Part shown: positions 8,522-16,203 of the stretch, in pieces | How positions within the stretch are numbered: the first letter of the stretch is position 1 | Layout: each line of letters begins with the position of its first letter | Assembly: GCF_000737335.2 (NCBI RefSeq) | Contig: NZ_JMCC02000069.1 | Location: 1-51,951 of the forward strand | DNA: 51,951 nucleotides | Direction of reading: 5' to 3' | Origin: Enhygromyxa salina | Lineage (GTDB): Bacteria; Myxococcota_A; Polyangia; Nannocystales; Nannocystaceae | Notes under the pieces: model-generated | The model's database searches: none | What the model was told of the DNA's origin: nothing | Seen by the model: only the letters and a program-made list of their open reading frames with translations | Program-made: the position numbers and the translations under genes

Positions 8522-9921
8522 GTCGCTGAGCCCTCCCCCTCGAATGTCTTGAGCTTGTTGCGGATGGTCTTGACGTCGAGCCCAAGCCGCCGCGCGGCCT
8601 CGGCCTTGTTGTTGCCTGTTGTCTTGAGGGTCTCGAGGATCACGATGCGCTCGGCGTCGGCCGCGGTCACGCCATGCGGCAGCACGATCCCCCGCGGCAG
8701 CTCGGCGCGAAGCTCGATCCCCACGCCGTCCAAGTCGAGCTCTGCCGCGCTGATCATCCCTCGATGGGCGCGGGTAAAGGCCCGCTCGATCACGTTGCGA
8801 AGCTCGCGAATGTTGCCAGGCCAGTCGTGACCGTGCAGGACCGCGAGCGCGCCTGGCTCGATCCTTGGCGCCGGGGCTGCGTAGCGCTGGGCGCAATCTC
8901 GAACGAAGTGGGCGACGAGCGCGGGCAGATCCTCCCTGCGCTCGCGCAGCGGCGGCACGTCGATCCGCAGCACGTCGAGGCGATAGAGCAGATCTTGACG
9001 CATCCGGCCGTTCTCGACGGCGGCCGCGGGGTCGCGGTTGGTCGCCGCGATCAGGCGCACGTCACAGCGTGTCTGCGCGCGGGCGCCGACCCGGCGAATG
9101 TTGCCATCCTCGAGCACGCGCAGCAGCTTGGCTTGCAGGGCCAGCGGCATCTCGGTGATCTCGTCGAGGAACAGGGTGCCGCCATCTGCGTGCTCGAACA
9201 GGCCCATTCGCGCGCTCGTGGCTCCGGTGAAGGCCCCCCGCTCGACCCCAAACAGTTCACCTTCGGCGAGCGCCTCGGGGATCGCCGCGGCGTTGACCGG
9301 GACAAACGGCCCAGGCGCCCGCGCGCCGCTGAGCCGATGCAGGCTGCGCGCGACCAGCTCTTTGCCCGATCCGCTCTCACCCACGATCAGCACGGGTGCG
9401 TCACTCGACGCCGCCGCCCGCACCCGCGCTTGCATGCGCAGCAGCGCGTCGCTGGCCCCGACCATGCCATCTAGCGCAGGCGCCGGCGCCTCGAACTCCG
9501 TCGTTTGGGCTTGGGCTTGGGCTTGGGTTGGGGCTTGGCTGCTCGCGCGCAGCCGATCCTCGATCTCCGCAATGAAGCGATGCAGCGCGACATAGTCGAG
9601 CGGCTTGGTCAAGAAGTCGGCCGCGCCACCCTTGATCGCCTGCACGGCCATGTCGATCGTCCCATACGCGGTGATCATCAGGATCGTCCGCTCGCGGGCT
9701 TCGCCGCGCAAGTGCTCGAGCAGCGCGAGCCCGGTGGCGTCGGGTAGCACCAGATCCGAGATGACGAGGTGCGGGTCAAAGCTCCCGGTCAGAACCCGCG
9801 CCGCTTGCACGGACTCGGCGGTGCGCACGGGAAACCCCCAACGCTCGATTCGCGCCTGAAGGACCTCGCGCATCGCGGGTTCGTCGTCGACCACGAGCAC
9901 GCGACACAGGCGCCTCGGCAT
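8518..9921 (-). CDS. Sigma54-dependent NtrC-family response regulator
   Basis: Response regulator of 467 residues. The ATG at 9921 has a good ribosome site (ACGGAGG, 6 bases upstream); the frame continues to 10152 without coding character. Domains: receiver 1-120 (acidic pocket VVDDE, phospho-acceptor Asp56 in ISDLVLPD); a Gln-Ala repeat linker about 135-150; AAA+ sigma54-interaction domain about 155-385 with Walker A GESGSGKE, the GAFTGA loop and Walker B GGTLFLDE; and a C-terminal Fis-type helix-turn-helix (AEAARRLGLDVKTIRNKL). It should activate sigma54 promoters when phosphorylated by the overlapping kinase. First gene of the operon 9921-6450. Confidence 0.96.
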   Translation of the reverse strand: MPRRLCRVLVVDDEPAMREVLQARIERWGFPVRTAESVQAARVLTGSFDPHLVISDLVLPDATGLALLEHLRGEARERTILMITAYGTIDMAVQAIKGGAADFLTKPLDYVALHRFIAEIEDRLRASSQAPTQAQAQAQTTEFEAPAPALDGMVGASDALLRMQARVRAAASSDAPVLIVGESGSGKELVARSLHRLSGARAPGPFVPVNAAAIPEALAEGELFGVERGAFTGATSARMGLFEHADGGTLFLDEITEMPLALQAKLLRVLEDGNIRRVGARAQTRCDVRLIAATNRDPAAAVENGRMRQDLLYRLDVLRIDVPPLRERREDLPALVAHFVRDCAQRYAAPAPRIEPGALAVLHGHDWPGNIRELRNVIERAFTRAHRGMISAAELDLDGVGIELRAELPRGIVLPHGVTAADAERIVILETLKTTGNNKAEAARRLGLDVKTIRNKLKTFEGEGSAT

Positions 9922-10102
9922 GTGTGCCTCCGTCAAATCGGGCGGAGCATACGGGGCCTTGGCGCTTCGTCCAATGCCCATGTTCGAGTCTCGAGTTGGT
10001 CGCAGGTGAACACGGTAATAATTCCCGGGTTCAGCGAGCGCCCGAATCACCCGGCCGGGACGAATGCCCGGTTGCGTACGCCGCAAGCGCGACGCCGGTC
10101 CC

Positions 10103-10143
10103 GCTGAATTGATCAACTGCTTGAAATTGCACGGGCATTCAGC
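10103..10143. promoter_or_regulatory. Inverted repeat upstream of the glycosyltransferase
   Basis: A perfect 7-bp inverted repeat, GCTGAAT (10103-10109) and ATTCAGC (10137-10143), encloses the palindrome TTGATCAA (10109-10116). It lies in the 253-bp divergent gap between the response regulator (9921) and glycosyltransferase (10175). The position suits an operator for the plus-strand gene; I found no convincing sigma54 -24/-12 element in the gap. Confidence 0.3.
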
Positions 10144-10174
10144 TCGGTACATGCATTGCTCGAGGGCGGGCCCA

Positions 10175-11608
10175 ATGTCGCCTCGCTCGCCTATCCCTCA
10201 CGACTTCCAGCTTGTCACTCGGGCTCATCCATCAAAACATGCCAGCGTCTGTGCCAAGACCGCGACCGCGCGAGTGGGGCGATTGGCGCCGATCCTCGCA
10301 ATTGTGCTGAGCGGTCAAACGGCGCTCTTGTGGCTTGGGTTCAACGCCGTGGCTGGCGCGCAGACCTGGCCGCTGCTGCTGGTATTCGGTCAGGTCACAG
10401 CGATCGCGGCCACCGCCGTGCTGCTGTGGCGGGTGTTGCTCGTGGCCCGCTACCGCCCGACAGCGAGTGTCGCCGACGCGCAGCTGCCGACCGTGACCGT
10501 GCTGGTGCCGGCGTACAACGAGGGCGCGCAGGTCCGCGGCTCGCTGGTCTCGCTGGTGTGTAGCGACTATCCCCGCGACAAACTGCAGATCATCGCAATC
10601 GACGACGGCAGCCGCGACGACACCTGGACGTGGATGAAGCGCGCCGCCGCCCAGCTCGGCCAGCAGATCGAGCTGGTCCATTGTCCCGTCAATCGCGGCA
10701 AGCGGCACGCGCTCTATGAAGGGTTCCTGCGCGCGCGCGGCGAGGTGATCGTGACGGTCGACAGCGACTCCGAGGTCCTGTCTGACACCCTGCGCAACCT
10801 GGTCAGCCCGCTGGTCGTCGATCCCCGGATCGGGGCGGTCGCCGGCAATGTCCGGGTGCTCAACCGCGACGCCGGGGCGATCGCCCGCATGCTCGACGTC
10901 AGCTTCAACCATGCGTTTGAATTCATGCGCGCCAGCGAGAGCCAGGTCGCCGCCGTGATGTGCTGCCCGGGGGCGCTCTCGGCCTATCGCCGGGTGTTGA
11001 TCGACGAATTCCGCGAGCAGTGGATTACCCAGACCTTCCTTGGCGCACCTGCGGCGATCGGTGAGGACCGATCCATGACGAATCACGTGCTGCGCCGCGG
11101 TCACCACGTGCGGTTTCAGGCCAACGCGATCGTGCTGACCGAGGTGCCAACCACCACCGGGCAGCTGGCGCGCATGCTGCTGCGTTGGGCTCGCAGCAAC
11201 GTGCGTGAGAGCCTGGTGATGACGGGCTTCGCGCTTCGAAGGTTTCGTCAGGGCAGCCAGGTGGGGCCCCGCTTGAACCTGGGCTTGTCGCTGATCCGCA
11301 CGATCGGCGGGGGGCTGGCCGTCATTCCGACGGTGGTGATGATCTTGCTTGCACCCATCGCTATCCCGTGGATGCTGGGCGCCGCCCTGATCGCGGGGCT
11401 GCTGCCAGCGGCGGTCTACGCCATGACGCGATCGCGGCGTGGCGCGGTCTGGGCGTTTGGGTACGCGCTCTATTCGTTGCTGTGCCTGTCGTGGATCACC
11501 GCGTTCGCGCTGATCACCGCGCACCGCTCGGGCTGGCTCACGCGCCAGCGCCCCAGCTCACCCGCCGCCGAGGTCAACCCGGCTGCACCAACCGCCGCGC
11601 TCTCGTGA
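10175..11608 (+). CDS. Processive membrane glycosyltransferase, family 2
   Basis: Integral membrane GT2 enzyme of 477 residues. The ATG at 10175 follows a GAGGGCGGG purine run; the frame opens at 10064. Two N-terminal membrane helices (about 38-60, 65-90) are followed by a cytoplasmic catalytic domain: VTVLVPAYNE, IAIDDGS (UDP site), TVDSDSE (DxD metal site), GEDR catalytic motif about 296, and the acceptor-tunnel motif LLRW about 338. Three C-terminal helices follow. The architecture matches hyaluronan, PgaC and NodC-type synthases that polymerise and extrude a polysaccharide. The next gene makes a UDP-uronic acid precursor, so an acidic exopolysaccharide is likely; the actual sugar cannot be read from sequence. 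Confidence 0.9.
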   Translation: MSPRSPIPHDFQLVTRAHPSKHASVCAKTATARVGRLAPILAIVLSGQTALLWLGFNAVAGAQTWPLLLVFGQVTAIAATAVLLWRVLLVARYRPTASVADAQLPTVTVLVPAYNEGAQVRGSLVSLVCSDYPRDKLQIIAIDDGSRDDTWTWMKRAAAQLGQQIELVHCPVNRGKRHALYEGFLRARGEVIVTVDSDSEVLSDTLRNLVSPLVVDPRIGAVAGNVRVLNRDAGAIARMLDVSFNHAFEFMRASESQVAAVMCCPGALSAYRRVLIDEFREQWITQTFLGAPAAIGEDRSMTNHVLRRGHHVRFQANAIVLTEVPTTTGQLARMLLRWARSNVRESLVMTGFALRRFRQGSQVGPRLNLGLSLIRTIGGGLAVIPTVVMILLAPIAIPWMLGAALIAGLLPAAVYAMTRSRRGAVWAFGYALYSLLCLSWITAFALITAHRSGWLTRQRPSSPAAEVNPAAPTAALS

Positions 11609-11613
11609 ATAGC

Positions 11614-12915
11614 ATGGCGACCTCCATACAATTGCCGTCGCTGACCGTCGCCGTCGTTGGGCTTGGATACGTTGGGCTGCCGCTCGCGCTCGCGCTCGGG
11701 CGGCATGGTCCGGTCATTGGGTTCGACATCGACGCGGGGCGGATCGCCGCTTACCGTGAGGCCCGCGACCCCAGCCGAGAGCTCGGCGCGGAATCGTTCG
11801 CCGACACAGCGGTCGAGTTCACGTCCGAGCCGGCCCGTCTGCGCGCGGCGCAGATCGTGATCATCGCGGTCCCGACCCCCCTCGACGACACCCGGCGCCC
11901 GGATCTGTCGGTGCTGATCGCCGCCACGGAGCTGGTCGGCGCCCACATGCGGCCCGGCAGCGTGATCGTGTTCGAGTCCACGGTCTACCCCGGCGCGACC
12001 GAGGACGTGTGCGCCCCGGCGCTGGCGCGGGCCTCGGGGTTGGTGTCTGGCGTGGACTTCAAGCTCGCCTATTCACCCGAGCGCATCAACCCGGGCGACC
12101 TCGCGCACTCGCTCGAGTCGGTGGTCAAGGTCGTCGCCGCGCAGGACGCCGAGACCCTGGAGATCGTCGACGCCATGTATCGCAAGGTCGTCGCCGCCGG
12201 GACCCATCGGGCCCCCAGCATTCGCGTCGCCGAGGCGGCCAAGGTGCTCGAGAACACCCAGCGCGATCTCAACATTGCGCTGATGAACGAGCTCGCGCTG
12301 ATCTTCGCGCGGGCCGGGATCGAGACCCACGCGGTGATCGACGCAGCCGCGAGCAAGTGGAATTTCGCCGACTATCGCCCGGGCTTGGTCGGTGGACACT
12401 GCATTGGCGTGGACCCCTACTATTTGACCCACATGGCCGAGAAGCTGGGCTATCACCCCGATGTGATCCTCGCCGGTCGCCGGGTCAACGACTCGATGGG
12501 TCACTTCATTGGTCAGATCACCGTGAAACAGTTGATCGCCGCGGGCAAGAACGTCGCCCAGGCTCGGGTCGTGTTGCTGGGCGTGACCTTCAAACCCGAC
12601 GTGTCGGATCTTCGCAATAGTCGGGTCCGCGAGGTCGCCCGGGAATTGGCCGATCACGGGGTCGAGGTGATCTTGTGTGATCCGCTGGCCGATCCGGCCG
12701 AGGTCGAGCGCGAGTATGGACTTGGCCTGACCCCGCTGGCCCAGGTTCGCAACGTCGACGGGATCGTGGCGACGGTGGGGCATCGTCAGCACCGCAGCTT
12801 GGCGCTGAGCGGCTTGCGGGAGCTGTGTCGGGCCAATCCCACGCTTGTCGACGTGCAGGCGATCTATCCCCGGGCCGACGCCGAGCAGGCTGGGTTCTCG
12901 TACTGGCGGCTGTGA
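11614..12915 (+). CDS. UDP-sugar 6-dehydrogenase, TviB/WbpO-like
   Basis: Nucleotide-sugar dehydrogenase of 433 residues that oxidises the C6 hydroxyl of a UDP-sugar to a carboxylate using two NAD+. Motifs: NAD-binding VVGLGYVGLP (about 14-23), substrate-domain YSPERINPG, catalytic Cys in GGHCIGVDPYYL (about 263), and FKPDVSDLRNS in the C-terminal domain. The GHCIGVDPYYLTH and ILAGRRVND wording is typical of the TviB/WbpO group acting on UDP-N-acetylhexosamines rather than UDP-glucose. An alternative GTG at 11605 would overlap the glycosyltransferase stop (GTGA). Either start makes a tight two-gene operon with the synthase. It should supply the uronic acid donor for that enzyme. Confidence 0.93.
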   Translation: MATSIQLPSLTVAVVGLGYVGLPLALALGRHGPVIGFDIDAGRIAAYREARDPSRELGAESFADTAVEFTSEPARLRAAQIVIIAVPTPLDDTRRPDLSVLIAATELVGAHMRPGSVIVFESTVYPGATEDVCAPALARASGLVSGVDFKLAYSPERINPGDLAHSLESVVKVVAAQDAETLEIVDAMYRKVVAAGTHRAPSIRVAEAAKVLENTQRDLNIALMNELALIFARAGIETHAVIDAAASKWNFADYRPGLVGGHCIGVDPYYLTHMAEKLGYHPDVILAGRRVNDSMGHFIGQITVKQLIAAGKNVAQARVVLLGVTFKPDVSDLRNSRVREVARELADHGVEVILCDPLADPAEVEREYGLGLTPLAQVRNVDGIVATVGHRQHRSLALSGLRELCRANPTLVDVQAIYPRADAEQAGFSYWRL

Positions 12916-12945
12916 TTGAAGCCGAGGCGAAAGCCAAGTTGGGGC

Positions 12946-14532
12946 TCAGGGGGGCGTGCCGTCGATGTGCGCTTGCACGAACTCGTAGGCGCCCGCACCG
13001 ATCTCGTCGCCCAATTCGAAGCTGGCGAGGATCGCGTCTTCGAAGTGCACGCCGCCCCACAGCCGCGAGTACCCGCAGCGGGTGGCGAAGTCGGTGAAGG
13101 TCGGAAAGTGCAGGTTCAGGTCGGCCGCGGGCGTGATAGCAGGCTCGACGATCGAGCTGCCGGCCGGGATCGGCACGGTCCAGCCAAGATCGTCGGTGCC
13201 AAGGAACAGGCGCGAGGCCTGTGCATGCGCGGCGCAGAAGGCGGCAGAGGCCGACGGGTACTCAGGGTGGTCGGCGACGTCGAGGTACGAGCGCCACTCG
13301 TTGGCTGGCAGGTCGTTGACGGTGCCCTGGCCAGGGCCGCCCCACGCCGTGATCTCGTCGTCACCATAGATGTGCCGGATTGCGGTGAATGGCCGCACGG
13401 CGTCGTACTGGGTCTTCTCCTGCCACACCACGATGCCCACGTCGAACGCAGCGAGGTTGGTCAAGAAGTCGTAGTGAACGAAGTCGAGCAGGCTGTGGCC
13501 CGACGACAGCGACACGAACAGGGCCGAGAAGCCGAGGCTTCGGATCTTGTCCTCAAACAGCTCGGCGGTGACCTTTTGCTCGTCGGTGAGGTTCGCCGAC
13601 ACCTCGAGCACCTCGTCGGCCTGAGCCCGGTATTTCTTCTTGGCGTGCGAACCCTTCTTCAGGCTCTTGTCGGGGAGCGGCACGCCAAAGTCCTGCGGGT
13701 CGTCGTAGCTGTACGGCAGCGTGAGGGCGTACTGCGGCGTGACGAAGTGCTGGGCGCGGGTGATGCCGTAGCGGCTGGTCACAATGGCCGGCTGCCAGCG
13801 GCGCTCGTCCTTGATCTCGAATCTCGTGTTTCTAGGCTCGTAGCCCGTGTAGTCGGCGTAGGGGATCGGGTTGTACTCGCGGCCGCCTTCGAACCCGAGC
13901 TGGTTGAAGCCGTCATTCTCGCGCACCGCGAGGAGGGCGGCGGCAGCGGCGTTACCGATGCCGATTGGATCGGTGGTGCTCTCGTGGTCGTCGTGTGGAT
14001 CGAGACCCAGGCTGACCATGAGCGCGTCCCAGTCCGCGGCGTGCTGTGGCGCGAGGCTGTTGAGCGTTCGGTATGAGGCGTAGAGGATCGCGATGTTCAT
14101 GTTCGCGTGGGTCGTTGACTCGCTCGCTGGGCGCCGCCCGAGGTTTGAGTACACGCCGACCGCCGTGGGGTGGTATGGCGCGGTCGCGTCAAACCACGCG
14201 TTGCTGAGCATCGTGGTGAAGCGCAGGACGATCGTGGCGTCGCCGGGCGCGACGCTGCCAGCGATCACGGGCAGCACGGCAGGGATGACGATCTCGATCG
14301 GCGCGTTGCCAGTGTCAAAGTCGAAGTCGGCCCCCATCGTCTGTGTGGGCAGCTGCGCCTGCAGACCCGGGACGTTTGCTGGCAACAGCGTCGTGCACTC
14401 CTGGTCGTTGACGCCCTCGTCGCTCGCTGCGACCCGCGTCGCCGCGGGATCGAGCGTGGGATCGCACGCGGCGGTCGCGAGCGCGCCGAGCAGGAGGAGT
14501 GAGGAGCTGGTCGAGAATCTCGTGCTCTGCAT
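12946..14532 (-). CDS. Vanadium-dependent haloperoxidase-like lipoprotein (PAP2 superfamily)
   Basis: Predicted lipoprotein of 528 residues. The ATG at 14532 has GGAGAAGG directly upstream; the signal peptide ends in lipobox TAAC. The C-terminal half carries the vanadate/phosphate-site motifs of the vanadium haloperoxidase/PAP2 fold: K-x6-RP (KTQYDAVRP, about 373-381), YPSASA (about 425, replacing the usual PSGH) and SR-x5-H (SRLWGGVH, about 490-497). These enzymes use H2O2 to oxidise halides, and some members are only acid phosphatases. The lost Gly-His of PSGH removes the usual acid-base His, so halide oxidation is uncertain. Residues about 45-200 form the conserved helical N-terminal half. 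It is a single gene, convergent with the dehydrogenase. Confidence 0.88.
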   Translation of the reverse strand: MQSTRFSTSSSLLLLGALATAACDPTLDPAATRVAASDEGVNDQECTTLLPANVPGLQAQLPTQTMGADFDFDTGNAPIEIVIPAVLPVIAGSVAPGDATIVLRFTTMLSNAWFDATAPYHPTAVGVYSNLGRRPASESTTHANMNIAILYASYRTLNSLAPQHAADWDALMVSLGLDPHDDHESTTDPIGIGNAAAAALLAVRENDGFNQLGFEGGREYNPIPYADYTGYEPRNTRFEIKDERRWQPAIVTSRYGITRAQHFVTPQYALTLPYSYDDPQDFGVPLPDKSLKKGSHAKKKYRAQADEVLEVSANLTDEQKVTAELFEDKIRSLGFSALFVSLSSGHSLLDFVHYDFLTNLAAFDVGIVVWQEKTQYDAVRPFTAIRHIYGDDEITAWGGPGQGTVNDLPANEWRSYLDVADHPEYPSASAAFCAAHAQASRLFLGTDDLGWTVPIPAGSSIVEPAITPAADLNLHFPTFTDFATRCGYSRLWGGVHFEDAILASFELGDEIGAGAYEFVQAHIDGTPP

Positions 14533-14917
14533 TGCCTTCTCCGGATCAGAAATGCGACCGTAGCGCCAAATTTTAGCTCGGCAATGAGGAGCGTCTCGAG
14601 AGCGGTTCAACTCCTGAAGATGGCGCCATGATCAGAATTTGATCGGCAGCGCCGCTCCCGATCTCGGGGTCACAGATAGTTGTGACATTGGAGGCTTCGC
14701 TGGCATGGCGGTGCCGCTGGTTGCGACCAAGTAGGCCCAGCCGCCGCGCGGTCAGGGCGACCACCGCGGCGTGCGTGCAACATATGCGGCCGCGGGCGCC
14801 CGCGCTCAGGTGGGTCAAAGCGTCACACCATGAAATGACACACAGCAACTGGCGGCCGCTCCAATACACTAGAACGGGGTTTTTACGCTGGACCACACAT
14901 TGCAGTCGAGTCCGCTG
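14533..14917. promoter_or_regulatory. 385-bp divergent intergenic region with palindromes
   Basis: No gene is visible here. The region separates the divergent haloperoxidase and stress-protein genes and should hold both promoters. Three palindromes stand out: ATGGCGCCAT (14620-14629), GATCA-N5-TGATC (14630-14644) and GTCACA-N6-TGTGAC (14669-14686). The last is an 18-bp operator-like site with the arms of a CRP box in inverted order. The AT-richer stretch around 14870-14885 (TACACTAGAAC then a T tract) is a plausible plus-strand promoter. Confidence 0.4.
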
Positions 14918-15415
14918 ATGTCCAAAACAATCATCGCAACCTACGAAGATGTTCACGGTGCGAACCGTGCGGTCGAGCGCCTGTTCGAGGAGGGCTTCAC
15001 AAACGAAGAGATCAGCATGCTGCTCTCGGATGCCACGAAGGACAAACACCTGGCGATCGAGACCAACACCAAGGCCCCAGAGGGCGTCGCCACGGGCGCG
15101 GCGGTCGGTGGCACCCTTGGTGCGATCGCGGCCGGCCTCACGGCGGTGGCCAGCATCGTGATTCCGGGTCTTGGCCTCGTTGTGGCGGGGCCGCTGCTGG
15201 CGGCACTCGCCGGCCTGGGTGCCGGCGGCGCGGTTGGCGGCTTGGTCGGTGGCCTCGTGGGTCTTGGCATCAGCGAGAACGAAGCGAAGGTCGTGGAGGA
15301 GGCCATCAAGAACGGCAATGTCGTGATCGCGGTGAGCCACGACGACCGCGACCGGATCAAGGTTGCCCGCGCCGTGTTCGAGTCGACCTCGGCGCTCAAC
15401 ACGGCCGCCGCGTAG
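14918..15415 (+). CDS. General-stress-type protein with glycine-zipper membrane segment
   Basis: Protein of 165 residues. Residues 1-50 (TIIATYEDVHGANRAVERL, then FTNEEISMLL) form a ferredoxin-like ACT/YflT-type fold seen in general stress protein 17M-like and DUF1269-type proteins. Residues about 50-115 form a long Gly/Ala glycine-zipper hairpin (GAAVGGTLGAIAAG, GLGAGGAVGGLVGG) likely to insert in a membrane. The C-terminus returns to a soluble alpha/beta segment (VIAVSHDDRDRIKVARAVF). The ATG at 14918 is preferred over a TTG six codons upstream. The biochemical role of the family is unknown; stress induction is inferred from homologue names. The downstream DUF421 gene follows after 93 bases. 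Confidence 0.8.
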   Translation: MSKTIIATYEDVHGANRAVERLFEEGFTNEEISMLLSDATKDKHLAIETNTKAPEGVATGAAVGGTLGAIAAGLTAVASIVIPGLGLVVAGPLLAALAGLGAGGAVGGLVGGLVGLGISENEAKVVEEAIKNGNVVIAVSHDDRDRIKVARAVFESTSALNTAAA

Positions 15416-15442
15416 TCACTCTAGACCCGTGATCGTGGGTCA

Positions 15443-15487
15443 CGCTCGCCTCGTTCTTGGGCCGTTGTGCGGTAAACGGGGCGAGCG
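15443..15487 (+). terminator. Long-loop inverted repeat between stress protein and DUF421 genes
   Basis: CGCTCGCC (15443-15450) pairs exactly with GGCGAGCG (15480-15487) across a 29-base loop. There is no following U tract. It lies 22 bases before the downstream start, so it could attenuate read-through or sequester the leader; evidence is structural only. Confidence 0.25.
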
Positions 15488-15508
15488 CCTGCCACTCCTG
15501 GGAACCGC

Positions 15509-16030
15509 GTGGATCGCATGGAAACCGTCTTCTTCTCTAGCTGGACATCCATTGCGCGTATTGCCCTGTCGGCGGCGGTGCTGTACCTGCTGATCATCTG
15601 TTTGGTGCGCATTAGTGGAAAACGCTCGACATCGCAACTCAATAACTTTGACTGGATCGTGACAGTGGCCATGGGGTCCATCGTGGGATCCGGCATCATG
15701 CTCGAGGATGTGGCGATCGCGGACGCCGCCGTGGCTATCTCGCTGCTCTTGTTCATGCAATGGGTGCTGACCAAGTTGATCTACCACTTTCGGATAGCGA
15801 GCCAAGTTGTCAAGGCGGAGCCGACCATGCTCGTCGAGCGTGGGGAGTACATCGAAGCGGCGATGCGACGCGAACGGATCACCAAGGACGAGGTCCGCGC
15901 TGCGATCCGTCAAAGTGGACAAGCGAGCGTCGCCGACGCGCGGTGGGTGATCCTCGAGACCGACGGAAGCCTGGCGGTGATCCCCATGAGCAAGGAGCAC
16001 TCCTCTGAATCGGCGATCGATGTACTCTAG
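15509..16030 (+). CDS. DUF421 (YetF-like) membrane protein
   Basis: Membrane protein of 173 residues. Three N-terminal helices (about 10-30, 45-62, 65-85) are followed by the soluble DUF421/YetF alpha/beta domain (about 90-165) with the family features LVRISGKRSTSQ and a basic AMRRERITKDEV helix. Family function is not established. The frame starts with GTG at 15509, behind GGGAA; an ATG three codons on (15518) is equally possible. It follows the stress-protein gene on the same strand, a combination consistent with envelope stress. Confidence 0.9.
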   Translation: MDRMETVFFSSWTSIARIALSAAVLYLLIICLVRISGKRSTSQLNNFDWIVTVAMGSIVGSGIMLEDVAIADAAVAISLLLFMQWVLTKLIYHFRIASQVVKAEPTMLVERGEYIEAAMRRERITKDEVRAAIRQSGQASVADARWVILETDGSLAVIPMSKEHSSESAIDVL

Positions 16031-16077
16031 TCCCGAATCGACCGCTGCGCGCTCGACTCGGGCCTACTATGTCTTCA

Positions 16078-16100
16078 AGGGGGCTTTCAAAAAGCCCCCT
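16078..16100. terminator. Strong hairpin between convergent genes
   Basis: AGGGGGCTTT (16078-16087) and AAAGCCCCCT (16091-16100) form a perfect 10-bp stem with a 3-base loop. It lies in the 173-bp gap between the convergent DUF421 gene and the kinase-WD40 gene, so it can serve as a bidirectional terminator. No clear U run follows on either strand beyond the T/A bases inside the stem. Confidence 0.6.
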
Positions 16101-16203
16101 CGCTTCGGCGGCGGAGCCCCCTTCGCTCACCCCAAACGCTCGCCTCTCAGCTCGTACTGGCCCCAAATCATTCACCTTTTCCAATTCAGCGCTTGATTTG
16201 GGT

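Noticed and set aside
12916..14076. A 386-residue plus-strand frame opposite the haloperoxidase
   Set aside because: It is Val/Gly/Arg-rich with no motifs, while the minus strand has a ribosome site, lipobox and vanadate-site motifs.
14555..14628. A tRNA-like stretch with TAGCTC...GAGC, GGTTCAACTCC and GGCGCCA
   Set aside because: The T-arm stem pairs at only two of five positions, there is no room for an anticodon arm in the 66-base version, and no acceptor match exists for a full-length tRNA.
14573..15340. A 255-residue minus-strand frame overlapping the stress-protein gene
   Set aside because: It spans the divergent promoter region and is antisense to a gene with a recognisable stress-protein fold; His/Arg-rich with no signal.
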